Below are positions 8,269 to 17,733 of a stretch of DNA of 56,680 nt, in pieces. Numbering within the stretch: position 1 is the stretch's first letter; each line of letters begins with the position of its first letter. The notes below the pieces were generated by a model. That model was not told the origin of the DNA. It did not search any database and saw nothing but the letters and a program-made list of their open reading frames with translations. Origin of the DNA: an uncultured Prevotellaceae bacterium (GTDB taxonomy: Bacteria > Bacteroidota > Bacteroidia > Bacteroidales > Bacteroidaceae). Where the stretch lies: assembly GCA_902771155.1 (NCBI GenBank), contig CACXVS010000016.1, positions 1 to 56,680 of the forward strand, in the 5' to 3' direction. The position numbers and the translations under genes were made by a program.

Positions 8269-10074
8269 ATGGAATACATCGTTTCAGCCAGAAAATACCG
8301 TCCGATGACCTTCGACACGGTCGTGGGACAGGCGGCTCTGACCACCACGCTGAAGAATGCCGTCAAGAGCGGGAAACTGGCGCATGCCTACCTGTTCTGC
8401 GGTCCTCGTGGTGTGGGTAAGACTACCTGTGCCCGCATCTTTGCCAAGGCCATCAACTGTCAGAACCCGACGGCAGAGGGCGAGGCCTGCAATGCCTGTG
8501 AGAGCTGTCAGTCGTTTAACGAACAGCGTTCGCTCAATATCTTTGAGCTCGATGCGGCCTCGAACAACTCCGTGGAGCATATCAAGACTCTTATGGAGCA
8601 GACACGCATCCCACCGCAGTTAGGGCGATACAAGGTGTTTATCATCGACGAGGTGCATATGCTCTCTACAGCTGCCTTCAATGCTTTCCTGAAGACACTT
8701 GAAGAGCCACCATCGCACGTCATCTTCATTCTGGCCACGACAGAGAAGCACAAGATTCTGCCCACAATCCTCAGTCGTTGTCAGATCTATGACTTCGAGC
8801 GCATGACCGTCCGCAACACGGTGAATCACCTGAAGCACGTGGCAGAGAAGGAGGGGTTCACCTACGAGGAGCAAGCCCTCTCTGTGATTGCGGAGAAGGC
8901 TGACGGTGGTATGCGCGACGCTCTCTCCATCTTCGACCAGGCGGCCTCGTTCTGTCAGGGAAACATCACCTACGAGAAGGTGATTGAGGATCTGAATGTT
9001 CTGGATGCCGAGAACTACTTCCAGATTATCGACCTTGCAATTAATAATAAGGTGAGCGAGATCATGGTGTTGTTGAACAATGTCATCAACAAGGGCTTCA
9101 ATGGCGGTCTGTTTATCCAGGGACTGGCCAAGCACGTTCGCAATGTGCTCATGGCCAAGGATCCCCAGACACTGCCTCTGCTCGAGGTCAGTGACCAACA
9201 GCGACAGCGCTATCAGGAGCAGGCCAAGAAGTGTGAGACACGCTTCCTCTATCAGGCCCTGAAACTGATGAACCAGTGTGACATCAACTATCGTCAGTCA
9301 AACAACAAACGACTGCTTGTGGAACTGACACTCATCGAGATAGCCCAGATTACACAACCTGACGACGAAGGCGCCAGTGCGGGGCGCCGCCCCAGAAGAT
9401 TAAAAAACCTGTTTAAGAACCTGATACGTCAGTCTCAGCCACAGAAAGCAGCCCCGCAGGTAGCTGCGGCTAATTCTGTCGTATCCCCCAGCAAAGCAAA
9501 TGAGTCTATCAAGACCAGGGAAATGAATACCCCTGTCGCATCTGGCAGTCCTATGGAGTCTGGTGCATCCGTTGCTGCGACCAAGACCGCTACAGCAACG
9601 AAGCTCGGAGGTATTGGTTTCTCTTGGAATAACCTTCGCGGACAGGGGAAACCTGGCAAAATGAATGTCATCCCCGGAACAGCCGCACCCTCTATGGATC
9701 TACAAACCGATGCCACCTTCTCGCAGGAGGACCTTGAACTGCAATGGCTTTCCATGTGCAACCGCATGCCTCAGGAATTTAGTGGTATCGCCACTCGCAT
9801 GAAAAATATGAATCCCGTCATCACTACCTTCCCCCAGATAGAGGTGGTGGTTGACAATGCCCTCATCAAACAAGAGATGGAAGACTTTAAAGGTCGCATT
9901 GTGAAAACGCTTCAGAATGTGCTCCATAATCAAGCTATCTCTCTTGATATCCGGATAGCAGAACAACAGGAGCGAGTCGTTGTTCTTACGCGTCGTGAGC
10001 AGTTCGACCTGATGAGCAAAGAAAATCCTGCCGTAGATAAACTACGACAGGCTTTCAATCTTGAATTGGCCTAA
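8269..10074 (+). CDS. dnaX: DNA polymerase III subunit gamma/tau
   Basis: The ATPase that forms the clamp-loader motor and holds the replisome together. MEYIVSARKYRPMTFDTVVG is the standard DnaX N-terminus. Walker A GPRGVGKT is at residues 45-52, a zinc-binding cysteine group at C64, C74, C77 and C80, and the Walker B DEVH at 127-130. Sensor regions (LATTEKHKILPTILSRC) follow, and the C-terminal third is a low-complexity linker plus a tau-like domain. At 601 residues it is normal for Bacteroidetes. The start at 8269 fits the promoter 22 nt upstream. It converges on the receiver gene with a 7-nt gap. No programmed-frameshift slippery site was looked for in detail. Confidence 0.97.
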   Translation: MEYIVSARKYRPMTFDTVVGQAALTTTLKNAVKSGKLAHAYLFCGPRGVGKTTCARIFAKAINCQNPTAEGEACNACESCQSFNEQRSLNIFELDAASNNSVEHIKTLMEQTRIPPQLGRYKVFIIDEVHMLSTAAFNAFLKTLEEPPSHVIFILATTEKHKILPTILSRCQIYDFERMTVRNTVNHLKHVAEKEGFTYEEQALSVIAEKADGGMRDALSIFDQAASFCQGNITYEKVIEDLNVLDAENYFQIIDLAINNKVSEIMVLLNNVINKGFNGGLFIQGLAKHVRNVLMAKDPQTLPLLEVSDQQRQRYQEQAKKCETRFLYQALKLMNQCDINYRQSNNKRLLVELTLIEIAQITQPDDEGASAGRRPRRLKNLFKNLIRQSQPQKAAPQVAAANSVVSPSKANESIKTREMNTPVASGSPMESGASVAATKTATATKLGGIGFSWNNLRGQGKPGKMNVIPGTAAPSMDLQTDATFSQEDLELQWLSMCNRMPQEFSGIATRMKNMNPVITTFPQIEVVVDNALIKQEMEDFKGRIVKTLQNVLHNQAISLDIRIAEQQERVVVLTRREQFDLMSKENPAVDKLRQAFNLELA

Positions 10075-10081
10075 CAAGCCT

Positions 10082-10438
10082 TTATTCGCCTAAATATTTC
10101 CGAATGACCTTCAGACACAGGTCGCTGCTAACGGGCTTCGCCAGGAAATCCTGGCAGCCTGCCTCCAAAGCGAGCTGACGATCGCTATCGAAGGCATTAG
10201 CCGTGAGTGCTACAATCGGCAGATCAGGATGTTTTTCCTTAATGGCCACCGTAGCCTCCAAACCGTCCATAACAGGCATCTTGATATCCATCAGGACCAT
10301 ATCATAATTCTCTTTATCTACCATCTCGACAGCCTCCTGACCATTCTTGGCACGGTCGTACTGATAGTACTTCTTCAGGATGTACGTCATCAGGATGAAA
10401 TTGCTGTCATTGTCTTCAGCTACTAAAATTTTCTTCAT
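10082..10438 (-). CDS. Single-domain response regulator (CheY-like receiver)
   Basis: 118 residues comprising one receiver domain: acidic pocket AEDND near the N-terminus, phosphoacceptor Asp51 in VLMDIKMPVMDG, a switch threonine in VALTANA and the conserved lysine in FLAKPVS. There is no output domain. It resembles the receiver of hybrid histidine kinases, so it may relay or compete for phosphate. It lies 17 nt downstream of the sugar transporter on the same strand and is probably cotranscribed with it. No kinase is nearby, so its partner is unknown. Confidence 0.88.
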   Translation of the reverse strand: MKKILVAEDNDSNFILMTYILKKYYQYDRAKNGQEAVEMVDKENYDMVLMDIKMPVMDGLEATVAIKEKHPDLPIVALTANAFDSDRQLALEAGCQDFLAKPVSSDLCLKVIRKYLGE

Positions 10439-10455
10439 GACACATTATATTTATA

Positions 10456-11925
10456 TTATTGTTTCTTCCAAAGCTTGCTCATATCCTCCAGCGTCTTACC
10501 CTTGGTTTCTGGAACCAGGCGCCATACGAACAGGGCTGCAATCACACAAATGATACCATAGAGACCGTAGGTAAACCAGTGTCCGAAATCGTCGCCCTCG
10601 GTCAGGTGCATGTTGAACATCGGTACAAACGAACTAGAAACGATGAAGTTCGAGATCCACTGGAAGGCCACTGCGATGGCCACTGCACCACCACGGATGG
10701 TGTTGGGGAATATCTCGGCAATGAGCACCCAAGTAATGGGGCCCCACGAGAACATGAACGAAGCCGAATAGACCAGTAAGGAAGCTGCCGTTACCATCTC
10801 AAGACCAGCATGACCAAAGGTCAATGCCACACCAAAGGCACCAAGAGCCATACCCAACGAACCGCAAATGAGCAGAGGCTTACGTCCCCACTTCTCAACA
10901 GTAAACACAGCCACCAGCGTGAACGAGATATTGATGATACCCATGAATACTGTCAGTATCATCGGGTTGTCCATACCCATATCACCGAAAATACGTGGAG
11001 CATAATAAAGCACGGCGTTGATACCTACTGCCTGCTGGAACACGGACAGCATGATGCCGACGAAGATACACAGAGCACCATAGGTCAGCAGCTTCTCTGT
11101 CTTTACTACCATCGTATCCTTGATATCTTTCAGAATCTGCTGGGCCTTCTCCGATCCATTGATCTTAGCCAAAATACCCTCTGCCTTCTTATCCTGTCCG
11201 ATACTTACCAGATAACGCGGGGTCTCAGGCACGAAGCAGATAAGCAGGGCGAAGAGACCTGCGGGCACAGCCTCACTACCAAACATATAGCGCCAACCTG
11301 TGGTCACCGTCCACTGTGCAGCGGGGTTGATGGCAGCGATACCCTTACCCATCTCCTCCACCAGCGGCTGCAGATGGTCGCCCAGAATGAAGAAGTTCAC
11401 GAAATAAACCACCAACTGACCGAAGATAATGGCAAACTGGTTCCACGATACCAGCATACCTCGGATATTAGAAGGTGCCACCTCACCGATGTACATCGGG
11501 CAGATAGCCGAAGCCAGACCCACACCGATACCACCGATAACACGATAGACGTTAAACATCAGGGCAAGCGAATAAGTAGGCTGACCGTATTCGAAGAACA
11601 GGAACTCAGGATCCATCGACCCGAGGGCAGATACGAAGAACAGCAAACCTGCTATGATCAACGACTTCTTACGACCCAGGTTCGTAGCCAGGAATCCGGA
11701 AAGGGCCGAACCGATGATGCATCCGATCAGTGCCGAAGCCGATGTGAAGCCATGCCACCCGTCGGTATAAGCAAAATCCTTCGACTCCATAAAAAATGCC
11801 TGTAAGCCCTTTTCTGCTCCAGATATCACAGCAGTATCATATCCGAACAGCAAGCCGCCAAGTACTGCGACCATCACGATTGAAATGAGGTAAGCCTTGT
11901 TACCTTGTGTAGTTTGTTGATTCAT
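10456..11925 (-). CDS. MFS sugar:proton symporter, probably arabinose/xylose
   Basis: 489 residues with 12 predicted membrane helices and the sugar-porter signatures: GRKKS in the first cytoplasmic loop, PETPRYLV in the middle loop, KWGRKPL, and the C-terminal PETKGKTLEDM. It belongs to the XylE/AraE/galactose-permease family in the inner membrane. The divergent neighbour is a GH51 arabinofuranosidase, which makes L-arabinose (or xylose) the best substrate guess; the sequence alone does not fix it. The start at 11925 (MNQQTTQGNKAYLISIVMVA) sits about 50 nt after a TATTTTTGC box. Confidence 0.9.
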   Translation of the reverse strand: MNQQTTQGNKAYLISIVMVAVLGGLLFGYDTAVISGAEKGLQAFFMESKDFAYTDGWHGFTSASALIGCIIGSALSGFLATNLGRKKSLIIAGLLFFVSALGSMDPEFLFFEYGQPTYSLALMFNVYRVIGGIGVGLASAICPMYIGEVAPSNIRGMLVSWNQFAIIFGQLVVYFVNFFILGDHLQPLVEEMGKGIAAINPAAQWTVTTGWRYMFGSEAVPAGLFALLICFVPETPRYLVSIGQDKKAEGILAKINGSEKAQQILKDIKDTMVVKTEKLLTYGALCIFVGIMLSVFQQAVGINAVLYYAPRIFGDMGMDNPMILTVFMGIINISFTLVAVFTVEKWGRKPLLICGSLGMALGAFGVALTFGHAGLEMVTAASLLVYSASFMFSWGPITWVLIAEIFPNTIRGGAVAIAVAFQWISNFIVSSSFVPMFNMHLTEGDDFGHWFTYGLYGIICVIAALFVWRLVPETKGKTLEDMSKLWKKQ

Positions 11926-11973
11926 TTTTATTTGTTTTTTTAAGTTTAATAGGCAGACTCTTAGAAATTCTCT

Positions 11974-11982
11974 GCAAAAATA
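11974..11982 (-). promoter_or_regulatory. Promoter -7 element of the sugar transporter gene
   Basis: TATTTTTGC on the minus strand. The -33 element is unclear (TAG at the 20-nt spacing). It is divergent from the GH51 promoter, so the roughly 180-bp interval could carry a shared arabinose-responsive operator; none is recognised. Confidence 0.5.
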
Positions 11983-12067
11983 AAGTTTTTCCGTGAAACA
12001 ACCTAAAAAATAACATTTTTTACTATACTTTTTTATCAGAATGCTTTCATATATGAATAATTATGTG

Positions 12068-12075
12068 TATTTTTG
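12068..12075 (+). promoter_or_regulatory. Promoter -7 element of the arabinofuranosidase gene
   Basis: TATTTTTG lies 29 nt before the ATG at 12105. Because it falls downstream of an in-frame ATG at 12063, it argues for the 12105 start. Confidence 0.5.
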
Positions 12076-12104
12076 TGGCGGAAAAAACTAATAACGAATC
12101 AAAT

Positions 12105-14114
12105 ATGAAGAAATTATTATCATTATGTATGCTTGCTGCCAGCTTATCAGCGACAGCTCAGACCCACGTGATGGACATCAACACCAAGAAACTCGGTGCA
12201 CCCGTACAATCGACGATGTATGGCATCTTCTTTGAAGACATTAACTATGCTGCCGATGGCGGACTCTATGCCGAGATGGTCAAGAACCGCTCGTTCGAAT
12301 TTCCCCAGCGCCTGATGGGCTGGCGTGCCTTCGGTCAGTTCGACGTGAAGGACGATGGTCCCTTCGAGCGCAATCCGCACTATGTCCGTCTGAAATACTC
12401 AGGCCATAGCGACAAGTTTACTGGTCTTGAGAACGAAGGCTTTTTCGGTATCGCCGTTAAGGAGGGTGCCACCTATCGTTTCTCAGTCTGGGCACGCTGT
12501 CCTGAAGGTGGGAAATCCACCCTCGAAGTAAGCTTTGTAGATAATGACACGATGGGTGAGGACCAGCGCTTTGCCACCGTCAATGTAGAGATTAGCGGCA
12601 AGGAGTGGAAGAAATACACGGCTACCCTAAAATCGCCCCGCACCGAGCCCAAAGGTGCCTTGCGCCTCTTCCTGGCTGGCGACAAGGCCACGACCGACGT
12701 AGAGCACATCTCCCTCTTCCCAACCGACACTTGGAAAGGTCGTGAGAACGGTATGCGTAAGGATCTGGCCCAGGCTCTCTTCGACATGCACCCCGGTGTG
12801 TTCCGTTTTCCTGGCGGTTGTATCGTTGAGGGTACCGACCTCGAGAGCCGCTATCAGTGGAAAAACAGTGTAGGTCCCGTGGAGAACCGTCCGCTGAACG
12901 AGAACCGCTGGCACTACACCTTCGGTCACCGTTTCTATCCCGACTATTTCCAGAGCTATGGTCTCGGCTTCTTTGAGTTCTTCCAACTCTGTGAAGACTT
13001 TGGCTGCGAGGCCCTGCCCGTCATCTCATGCGGACTCTCATGCCAGTTCCAGAACCCCGACCCTACGAAGCCCGGTGTACACGTGGCCCTCGATGATCTC
13101 GACAGCTATATCCAGGATGCCCTCGATCTCGTGGAGTTTGCCAACGGCCCCGTTACCTCCAAGTGGGGTAAGGTGCGTGCCGACATGGGGCATCCAGAAC
13201 CCTTCAACTTGAAATATCTCGGTGTGGGTAATGAGCAATGGGACTACGACGAGGCTCATGGTGGTTTCGGGCCTGTGTTCACCGAGCGTCTGAAGAAATT
13301 CAACGCCGCCCTCCGCGCCAAATACCCCACCCTGAAGCTCATCGGTACCACAGGCCCCAACTCCGAAGGCTGGGATTTCGACCTGCTGCAGCCACGCATG
13401 AAGGAACTGAAGGTTGACCTCTACGATGAACATTATTATAGGAATGAGAAATGGTTCCTCTCTCACGGTCTGCGCTATGACACCTACGACCGCAAGGGTC
13501 CCCGTGTGTTCGCCGGTGAGTATGCCTGCCATGGTGACGGCAAGAAATGGAACCACTTCGAGACCTCGCTCTACGAGGCCGCCCACATGACAGGAATCGA
13601 GCGCAATGCCGATATCGTCCACATGGCCACCTATGCCCCTCTCTTCGCCCATGTTGAGGGCTGGCAGTGGCGCCCCGATGCCATCTGGTTCGACAACCTC
13701 CGCTCGTTCAAGTCTGTGAGTTACTACGTGCAGCAGCTCTTTGCCATGAACAAGGGTACGAACGTGCTCTCGCTGACGATGGACAAGAAACCCGTTGCAG
13801 GACAGCCTGGCCAGGATGGCCTCTTCGCCTCATCGGTCTATGACGCCGCAACAGGCGAGGTCATCGTGAAGGTGGTTAACACCTCCAATGCCACCCAGAT
13901 CCTCAGCATCCAGCTTCAGGGCATGAAGGGCGAGCGCACAGCCCAGACCCTCACCCTGCGCCACAACGGCATGGACGATGAGAATACGCTCGATGAGCCC
14001 GAGAAGATCGTGCCGAAGGCAGGTACCTGCAAGGTAGATGCCGGCAAGGGCGCCTCGCTCCTGCTCGACGACATTCCCGCCAAGACCTTCCGCATCTATA
14101 AGGTCAAGAAATAA
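12105..14114 (+). CDS. Alpha-L-arabinofuranosidase, GH51
   Basis: Releases L-arabinose from arabinoxylan or arabinan side chains. From ATG 12105 the product is 669 residues with a signal peptide (MKKLLSLCMLAASLSATAQ), so it is periplasmic or exported. GH51 marks are YGIFFEDINYAADGGLYAEM near the N-terminus, RFPGGCIVEG, the acid/base Glu377 in VGNEQWD and the nucleophile Glu472 in FAGEYACH, followed by a beta-sandwich C-terminal domain. The alternative start at 12063 adds 14 residues that spoil the signal peptide and contain the promoter, so it is not used. A strong terminator follows at 14123. Together with the transporter it makes a small arabinose-release and uptake locus. Confidence 0.95.
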   Translation: MKKLLSLCMLAASLSATAQTHVMDINTKKLGAPVQSTMYGIFFEDINYAADGGLYAEMVKNRSFEFPQRLMGWRAFGQFDVKDDGPFERNPHYVRLKYSGHSDKFTGLENEGFFGIAVKEGATYRFSVWARCPEGGKSTLEVSFVDNDTMGEDQRFATVNVEISGKEWKKYTATLKSPRTEPKGALRLFLAGDKATTDVEHISLFPTDTWKGRENGMRKDLAQALFDMHPGVFRFPGGCIVEGTDLESRYQWKNSVGPVENRPLNENRWHYTFGHRFYPDYFQSYGLGFFEFFQLCEDFGCEALPVISCGLSCQFQNPDPTKPGVHVALDDLDSYIQDALDLVEFANGPVTSKWGKVRADMGHPEPFNLKYLGVGNEQWDYDEAHGGFGPVFTERLKKFNAALRAKYPTLKLIGTTGPNSEGWDFDLLQPRMKELKVDLYDEHYYRNEKWFLSHGLRYDTYDRKGPRVFAGEYACHGDGKKWNHFETSLYEAAHMTGIERNADIVHMATYAPLFAHVEGWQWRPDAIWFDNLRSFKSVSYYVQQLFAMNKGTNVLSLTMDKKPVAGQPGQDGLFASSVYDAATGEVIVKVVNTSNATQILSIQLQGMKGERTAQTLTLRHNGMDDENTLDEPEKIVPKAGTCKVDAGKGASLLLDDIPAKTFRIYKVKK

Positions 14115-14122
14115 CAATAAGA

Positions 14123-14157
14123 ATCCCTCGCCCAAAATGAGCGAGGGATATTTTTTT
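14123..14157 (+). terminator. Terminator of the arabinofuranosidase gene
   Basis: A 9-bp stem, ATCCCTCGC / GCGAGGGAT with loop 14132-14140, followed by ATTTTTTT. It also abuts the end of the convergent transporter gene. Confidence 0.88.
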
Positions 14158-15118
14158 ATGTTGTGATAGTTTGCTTACGACGGAGCTCCCAGAGTTCGAG
14201 GCTGTTGATGATGTTCTGCCAAAGCACATAACAGCCTGCACCTACAGAGGCGATGGGGTTGAGATAAGTATAGGCCACCCAGATGGAAAGGGCGGTGTTT
14301 TTCTGGAAGAGAGCCTGACCGCTATTGATCTCTTCGCCCAGATGGCGCCCGATGCTGCGCCCCACGAGGAAGAGCACAAAACAGAGGATGAGACTCATGA
14401 CGGCGATCATCAAGAGCACGGGGAGTCCGGCCTCACTATGCACAATGTTACGTACGGTGACACCACTGGTGATGCTGAGTTGTACAGACCAAAGGTAAAA
14501 CGAGAGGTCAGGAATGCTGACAATCCACGCACAAATCTTCTTGACATAATGCTGCATGAACCATCCCAAAGCCAGCGGTGCGACAAGAACCATTGCCAGT
14601 TTTTCAAGGATAATCAGGAAGGCCGACCAAAACGTGAGGTTTCCGCCACGCTCCAACAGCGGGAACACTGCAGGAATCATGAGTGCAGAGGCAAAGGAAG
14701 AGATGACCACAAAGGCAGTCATGGTATTGATATTCCCTCCTATCTTAGCGGTGACCACAGGGGCAGCCGTAGCGGTAGGACCAATGATACAAGTAAGCAC
14801 ATTCTCCCATAAAATCTTTTGACTGGGACTAGCCTCAACACAGAAGATAATCCACACGTTGAGCGCCACAAGCAACACCTGCGCCAGGAGCACACCGACG
14901 TGCCAGCGGTGGGGACGCATCTGATGAAAATCAACACGGCAGAAAGTGGAAAAGAGAGTACAGAACACCATCATGGGGAAGATGGTATCGACCACCTCGC
15001 CAAGCGTGTCACCAGCAGCATCGAGTTGGGGCACCCAATAAAAAACCAAATAGACAATAGAGCCCACGGCTATAGCCACAGGCAAAGTCCAGTCCTTCAG
15101 AAAACGCATGATACTCAT
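14156..15118 (-). CDS. Bile acid:sodium symporter (BASS) family transporter
   Basis: About 320 residues with roughly nine to ten hydrophobic segments and the BASS-family layout, including GPTATAAPVVTAKIGGN early and the C-terminal NTALSIWVAYTYLNP. Members carry bile acids, pantoate, pyruvate or other organic anions with sodium, or arsenite in related branches, so the substrate is open. An in-frame ATG at 15157 lies upstream of the promoter TACCTTTGC (15136-15128). The start is therefore 15118 (MSIMRFLKDW) or 15109 (MRFLKDW), with a leader of only a few nucleotides. Confidence 0.75.
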   Translation of the reverse strand: MSIMRFLKDWTLPVAIAVGSIVYLVFYWVPQLDAAGDTLGEVVDTIFPMMVFCTLFSTFCRVDFHQMRPHRWHVGVLLAQVLLVALNVWIIFCVEASPSQKILWENVLTCIIGPTATAAPVVTAKIGGNINTMTAFVVISSFASALMIPAVFPLLERGGNLTFWSAFLIILEKLAMVLVAPLALGWFMQHYVKKICAWIVSIPDLSFYLWSVQLSITSGVTVRNIVHSEAGLPVLLMIAVMSLILCFVLFLVGRSIGRHLGEEINSGQALFQKNTALSIWVAYTYLNPIASVGAGCYVLWQNIINSLELWELRRKQTITT

Positions 15119-15127
15119 AATCTGGCT

Positions 15128-15157
15128 GCAAAGGTAACAAATTATCTCCAATGCCAA
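15128..15157 (-). promoter_or_regulatory. Promoter of the BASS-family transporter gene
   Basis: TACCTTTGC (15136-15128) with a TTG 18 nt upstream on the minus strand. It lies only 9 nt from the ATG at 15118. Confidence 0.6.
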
Positions 15158-15186
15158 ACCAATGCTTAGAAAAAAAACGAAAAGAT

Positions 15187-15218
15187 TTGGTTTTTCGCTC
15201 GCTTTTTCGTATCTTTGC
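15187..15218 (+). promoter_or_regulatory. Promoter of the small secreted protein gene
   Basis: TTG (15187-15189), 20 nt, TATCTTTGC (15210-15218). Divergent from the BASS-family promoter. ATG follows at 15236. Confidence 0.75.
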
Positions 15219-15235
15219 GGCCAAAAAAGAGAATT

Positions 15236-15610
15236 ATGAGAAAGTTTATATTTCTGGTCTTAATGGCCTGCTGTTCGTTTGAGTGTTCTGCCATTGAACT
15301 GAATGGAAATTATCTCTCACAAAGCGGGGAACTCATGTTCAGATTCACAAACGACAGCTTATATATCGACATCGCTCAAAGTCAGCGCAATGTTTCTGCG
15401 TTTAAGTTGGTGAAAAATAAACAAACAAAGGAATCTACAACCTTCAATGCTTATGAGACTTATCTGAAGGACGGTCAGCCCACTTACAGAGAAGTGCTTA
15501 TCAAGGTCACCGAGTCAAAGAATAAGGAGTATATGCTCGAGTATTTCGGCAAGGACAAAGACCGCGATTACAACTCTAATGAACGATATACCATTAGGTT
15601 GATTGACTGA
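15236..15610 (+). CDS. Small secreted protein of unknown function
   Basis: 124 residues starting MRKFIFLVLMACCSFECSA, a plausible signal peptide ending near residue 19, possibly followed by a mature start at IELNGNYLSQSGELMF. The rest is a soluble, mostly beta-strand-like sequence (short alternating hydrophobic runs such as LYIDIAQS and EVLIKVTES) of the kind seen in small lipocalin-like or DUF domains. I do not recognise a family. The start at 15236 is preferred over an in-frame ATG at 15215 because the promoter box ends at 15218. metF follows after 39 nt and may be cotranscribed. Confidence 0.7.
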   Translation: MRKFIFLVLMACCSFECSAIELNGNYLSQSGELMFRFTNDSLYIDIAQSQRNVSAFKLVKNKQTKESTTFNAYETYLKDGQPTYREVLIKVTESKNKEYMLEYFGKDKDRDYNSNERYTIRLID

Positions 15611-15649
15611 AAGGAAACAACTTTGCAGCGAAAAATGCATTTATAAAAG

Positions 15650-16606
15650 ATGAGTGTAACGGAATTCATCCATCAAGATAAAGATACAAGGCGATTCTCG
15701 TTTGAAGTGTTGCCCCCACTAAAGGGATCCGGCACTGAGAAATTGTTTGCCGACATCGACCGACTAAGTGAGTTTAATCCTGCCTACATCAATATTACAA
15801 CCCACCATTCGGAATTTGTATATAAAGAATTACCCAACGGACAGTTTGAGCGCCATCGTCTTCGTCGTCGCCCTGGCACCGTGGCTATTGCCGCAGCTAT
15901 CCAGCAGCGGTATCATGTTCCTGTGCAGCCCCATGTAATCTGCAGTGGAGCAACAATTGAGGATATCGAGTATGAGTTGCTCGACCTGCAGTTCCTGGGT
16001 ATCAGCGACCTGTTGCTGTTACGTGGTGACAAAGCAAAGGAAGACAGCCGATTCATACCAACGCCAGGAGGTCATACGCACACCACAGACTTAATCAAGC
16101 AGGTAAAGCGTTTCAATGAAGGATTCTTCGCCGATGGCACGCCCATCAAAAGTCCCGGCAGACCCTTTGACTTCGGTGTGGCCTGTTATCCTGAGAAGCA
16201 CGAGGAGGCTCCGAATATGGAAATGGACATGCGCTATCTGAAAGAGAAGCAGGATTTGGGAGCGCAATATGCGGTGACACAGTTATTCTTTGACAATGAC
16301 AAGTACTTCACCTTTGTGGAAAAGGCGCGCCAGATGGGGATTACCATTCCCATCATCCCGGGTATCAAGCCCATGGCCAAGCTGAGTCAGCTGACGGTAG
16401 TACCAAAGACATTCCACTGCGACATTCCTGAGCCGTTGGCAAGGGAGGTGGTAAAGTGCAAAACTGATGAAGACGCCCGTCAACTAGGTATCGAGTGGAC
16501 TACCCAACAATGTAAGGAGTTATACCAGCACGGTGTGAACAATATTCATTTCTACACGGTGTCGGCAGTGGAATCGGTGGTGGAAGTCGTGAGACGTCTT
16601 CTCTAA
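15650..16606 (+). CDS. metF: Methylenetetrahydrofolate reductase
   Basis: Reduces 5,10-methylene-THF to 5-methyl-THF for methionine synthesis using FAD. At 318 residues it is the bacterial single-domain TIM barrel. Characteristic stretches are RRFSFEVLPPLKG at the N-terminus, AYINITTHH, HVICSGATIEDIEYELLDLQ, LLLLRGDK, the flavin-binding region GVACYPEKHEEA and QLFFDNDKYF, and IPGIKPMAKLSQL. Lies 14 nt upstream of holB. Confidence 0.96.
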   Translation: MSVTEFIHQDKDTRRFSFEVLPPLKGSGTEKLFADIDRLSEFNPAYINITTHHSEFVYKELPNGQFERHRLRRRPGTVAIAAAIQQRYHVPVQPHVICSGATIEDIEYELLDLQFLGISDLLLLRGDKAKEDSRFIPTPGGHTHTTDLIKQVKRFNEGFFADGTPIKSPGRPFDFGVACYPEKHEEAPNMEMDMRYLKEKQDLGAQYAVTQLFFDNDKYFTFVEKARQMGITIPIIPGIKPMAKLSQLTVVPKTFHCDIPEPLAREVVKCKTDEDARQLGIEWTTQQCKELYQHGVNNIHFYTVSAVESVVEVVRRLL

Positions 16607-16620
16607 TTAAAGATTGAGAA

Positions 16621-17733
16621 ATGACTTTTAGTGAGGTGATAGGACAACAGGAGGCGCAGGAGCGGCTGAAGCAGATGGCAGAAAGTGGTCACTTGCCCCA
16701 TGCACTTATGTTCTGTGGTCCCCAGGGAAGCGGAAAAATGGCATTGGCCACAGCCTTTGCCTGCTATCTGCTGGACAATGGGACACCCTCTGCTAAAGCC
16801 ATGTTGGAGAAACTGGAGCATCCGGATCTCCACTTCACCTACCCCACCATCAAGCTACCTTCTATGGGTAGCGACCACAAACCTATCAGCGATGACTTTG
16901 CCAAAGAGTGGCATGAGCTGATGATGCAAGGACCCTACTTCACCATGGACGAATGGATGCAGGCCATGGGGGGAGAGAACCAACAGGCCATCATCACTGC
17001 AGGCGAAAGCGACGAACTGGTAAGAAAACTCTCGCTGAAGTCGAGTCAGGGCGGCTATAAGATATGCGTCGTCTGGTTGCCAGAGCGCATGAATATAGAA
17101 TGTGCCAACAAACTGCTGAAGCTCATTGAGGAGCCCCCCCAGCAAACTGTGTTTATCATGGTATGCGAAGAACCTGACAAGCTATTGGAAACCATCCGTA
17201 GCCGCGTACAGGTAATTGACATCCGAAAGACCAGTAATGAGGACATCCTGAAGGCACTCGTTGAGCGCAGAGGTATCGACGAGGAAGCAGCCCGACGCAT
17301 CAGCCGGTTGGCTAACGGTAATTGGTTGAAGGCACTTGAAGAACTTCAGGTAGGCTCGGAGAATGAGCTGTTTCTTGATATGTATATCATGCTGATGCGT
17401 CTGGCTTACCAGCGTAAAATCAAGGATATGCAGAAATGGAGCGAGCAGATGGCCGGCATGGGGCGTGAGAAACAGAAACGCTGGCTTACATTTTTCCTGC
17501 GGATGACTCGCGAGAACTTTATGTACAATTTCCAGAACGAGGAACTGATTTACATGACACAGAAGGAAGAAGACTTCGCCAGAAACTTCGCCCGATTTGT
17601 GAACGAGAATAATGTTCTGCCCATCAGCGACCTGACGAATCTGGCCATTCGCGACATCGGACAGAACGCCAATGCAAAAATCGTATTTTTCGATTTTGCC
17701 CTGCAAATGATTGTATTGCTGTTGCAAAAGTAA
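16621..17733 (+). CDS. holB: DNA polymerase III subunit delta prime
   Basis: Clamp-loader subunit that, with DnaX and delta, opens the sliding clamp. 370 residues. Walker A-like GPQGSGKM is at 33-40, and the conserved AAA+ lid region MNIECANKLLKLIEEPPQQT is followed by an arginine-finger-like RSRV. It starts with MTFSEVIGQQEAQERLKQMA, as in other Bacteroidetes HolB. The order holB-ricT-gldH is commonly conserved in this phylum. The junction with the next gene (17727-17764) is an 8-bp-period repeat that supplies the stop codon. Confidence 0.94.
   Translation: MTFSEVIGQQEAQERLKQMAESGHLPHALMFCGPQGSGKMALATAFACYLLDNGTPSAKAMLEKLEHPDLHFTYPTIKLPSMGSDHKPISDDFAKEWHELMMQGPYFTMDEWMQAMGGENQQAIITAGESDELVRKLSLKSSQGGYKICVVWLPERMNIECANKLLKLIEEPPQQTVFIMVCEEPDKLLETIRSRVQVIDIRKTSNEDILKALVERRGIDEEAARRISRLANGNWLKALEELQVGSENELFLDMYIMLMRLAYQRKIKDMQKWSEQMAGMGREKQKRWLTFFLRMTRENFMYNFQNEELIYMTQKEEDFARNFARFVNENNVLPISDLTNLAIRDIGQNANAKIVFFDFALQMIVLLLQK

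Noticed and set aside
10810..11805. 331-codon plus-strand frame
   Set aside because: Antisense to the sugar transporter; composition rich in His, Gln and Thr, typical of an antisense shadow.
12063..12104. Upstream start of the arabinofuranosidase
   Set aside because: The extension contains the promoter -7 box and spoils the signal peptide; ATG 12105 fits better.
15611..15649. SAM or B12 riboswitch before metF
   Set aside because: Only 39 nt separate metF from the preceding gene, too short for a known riboswitch aptamer.
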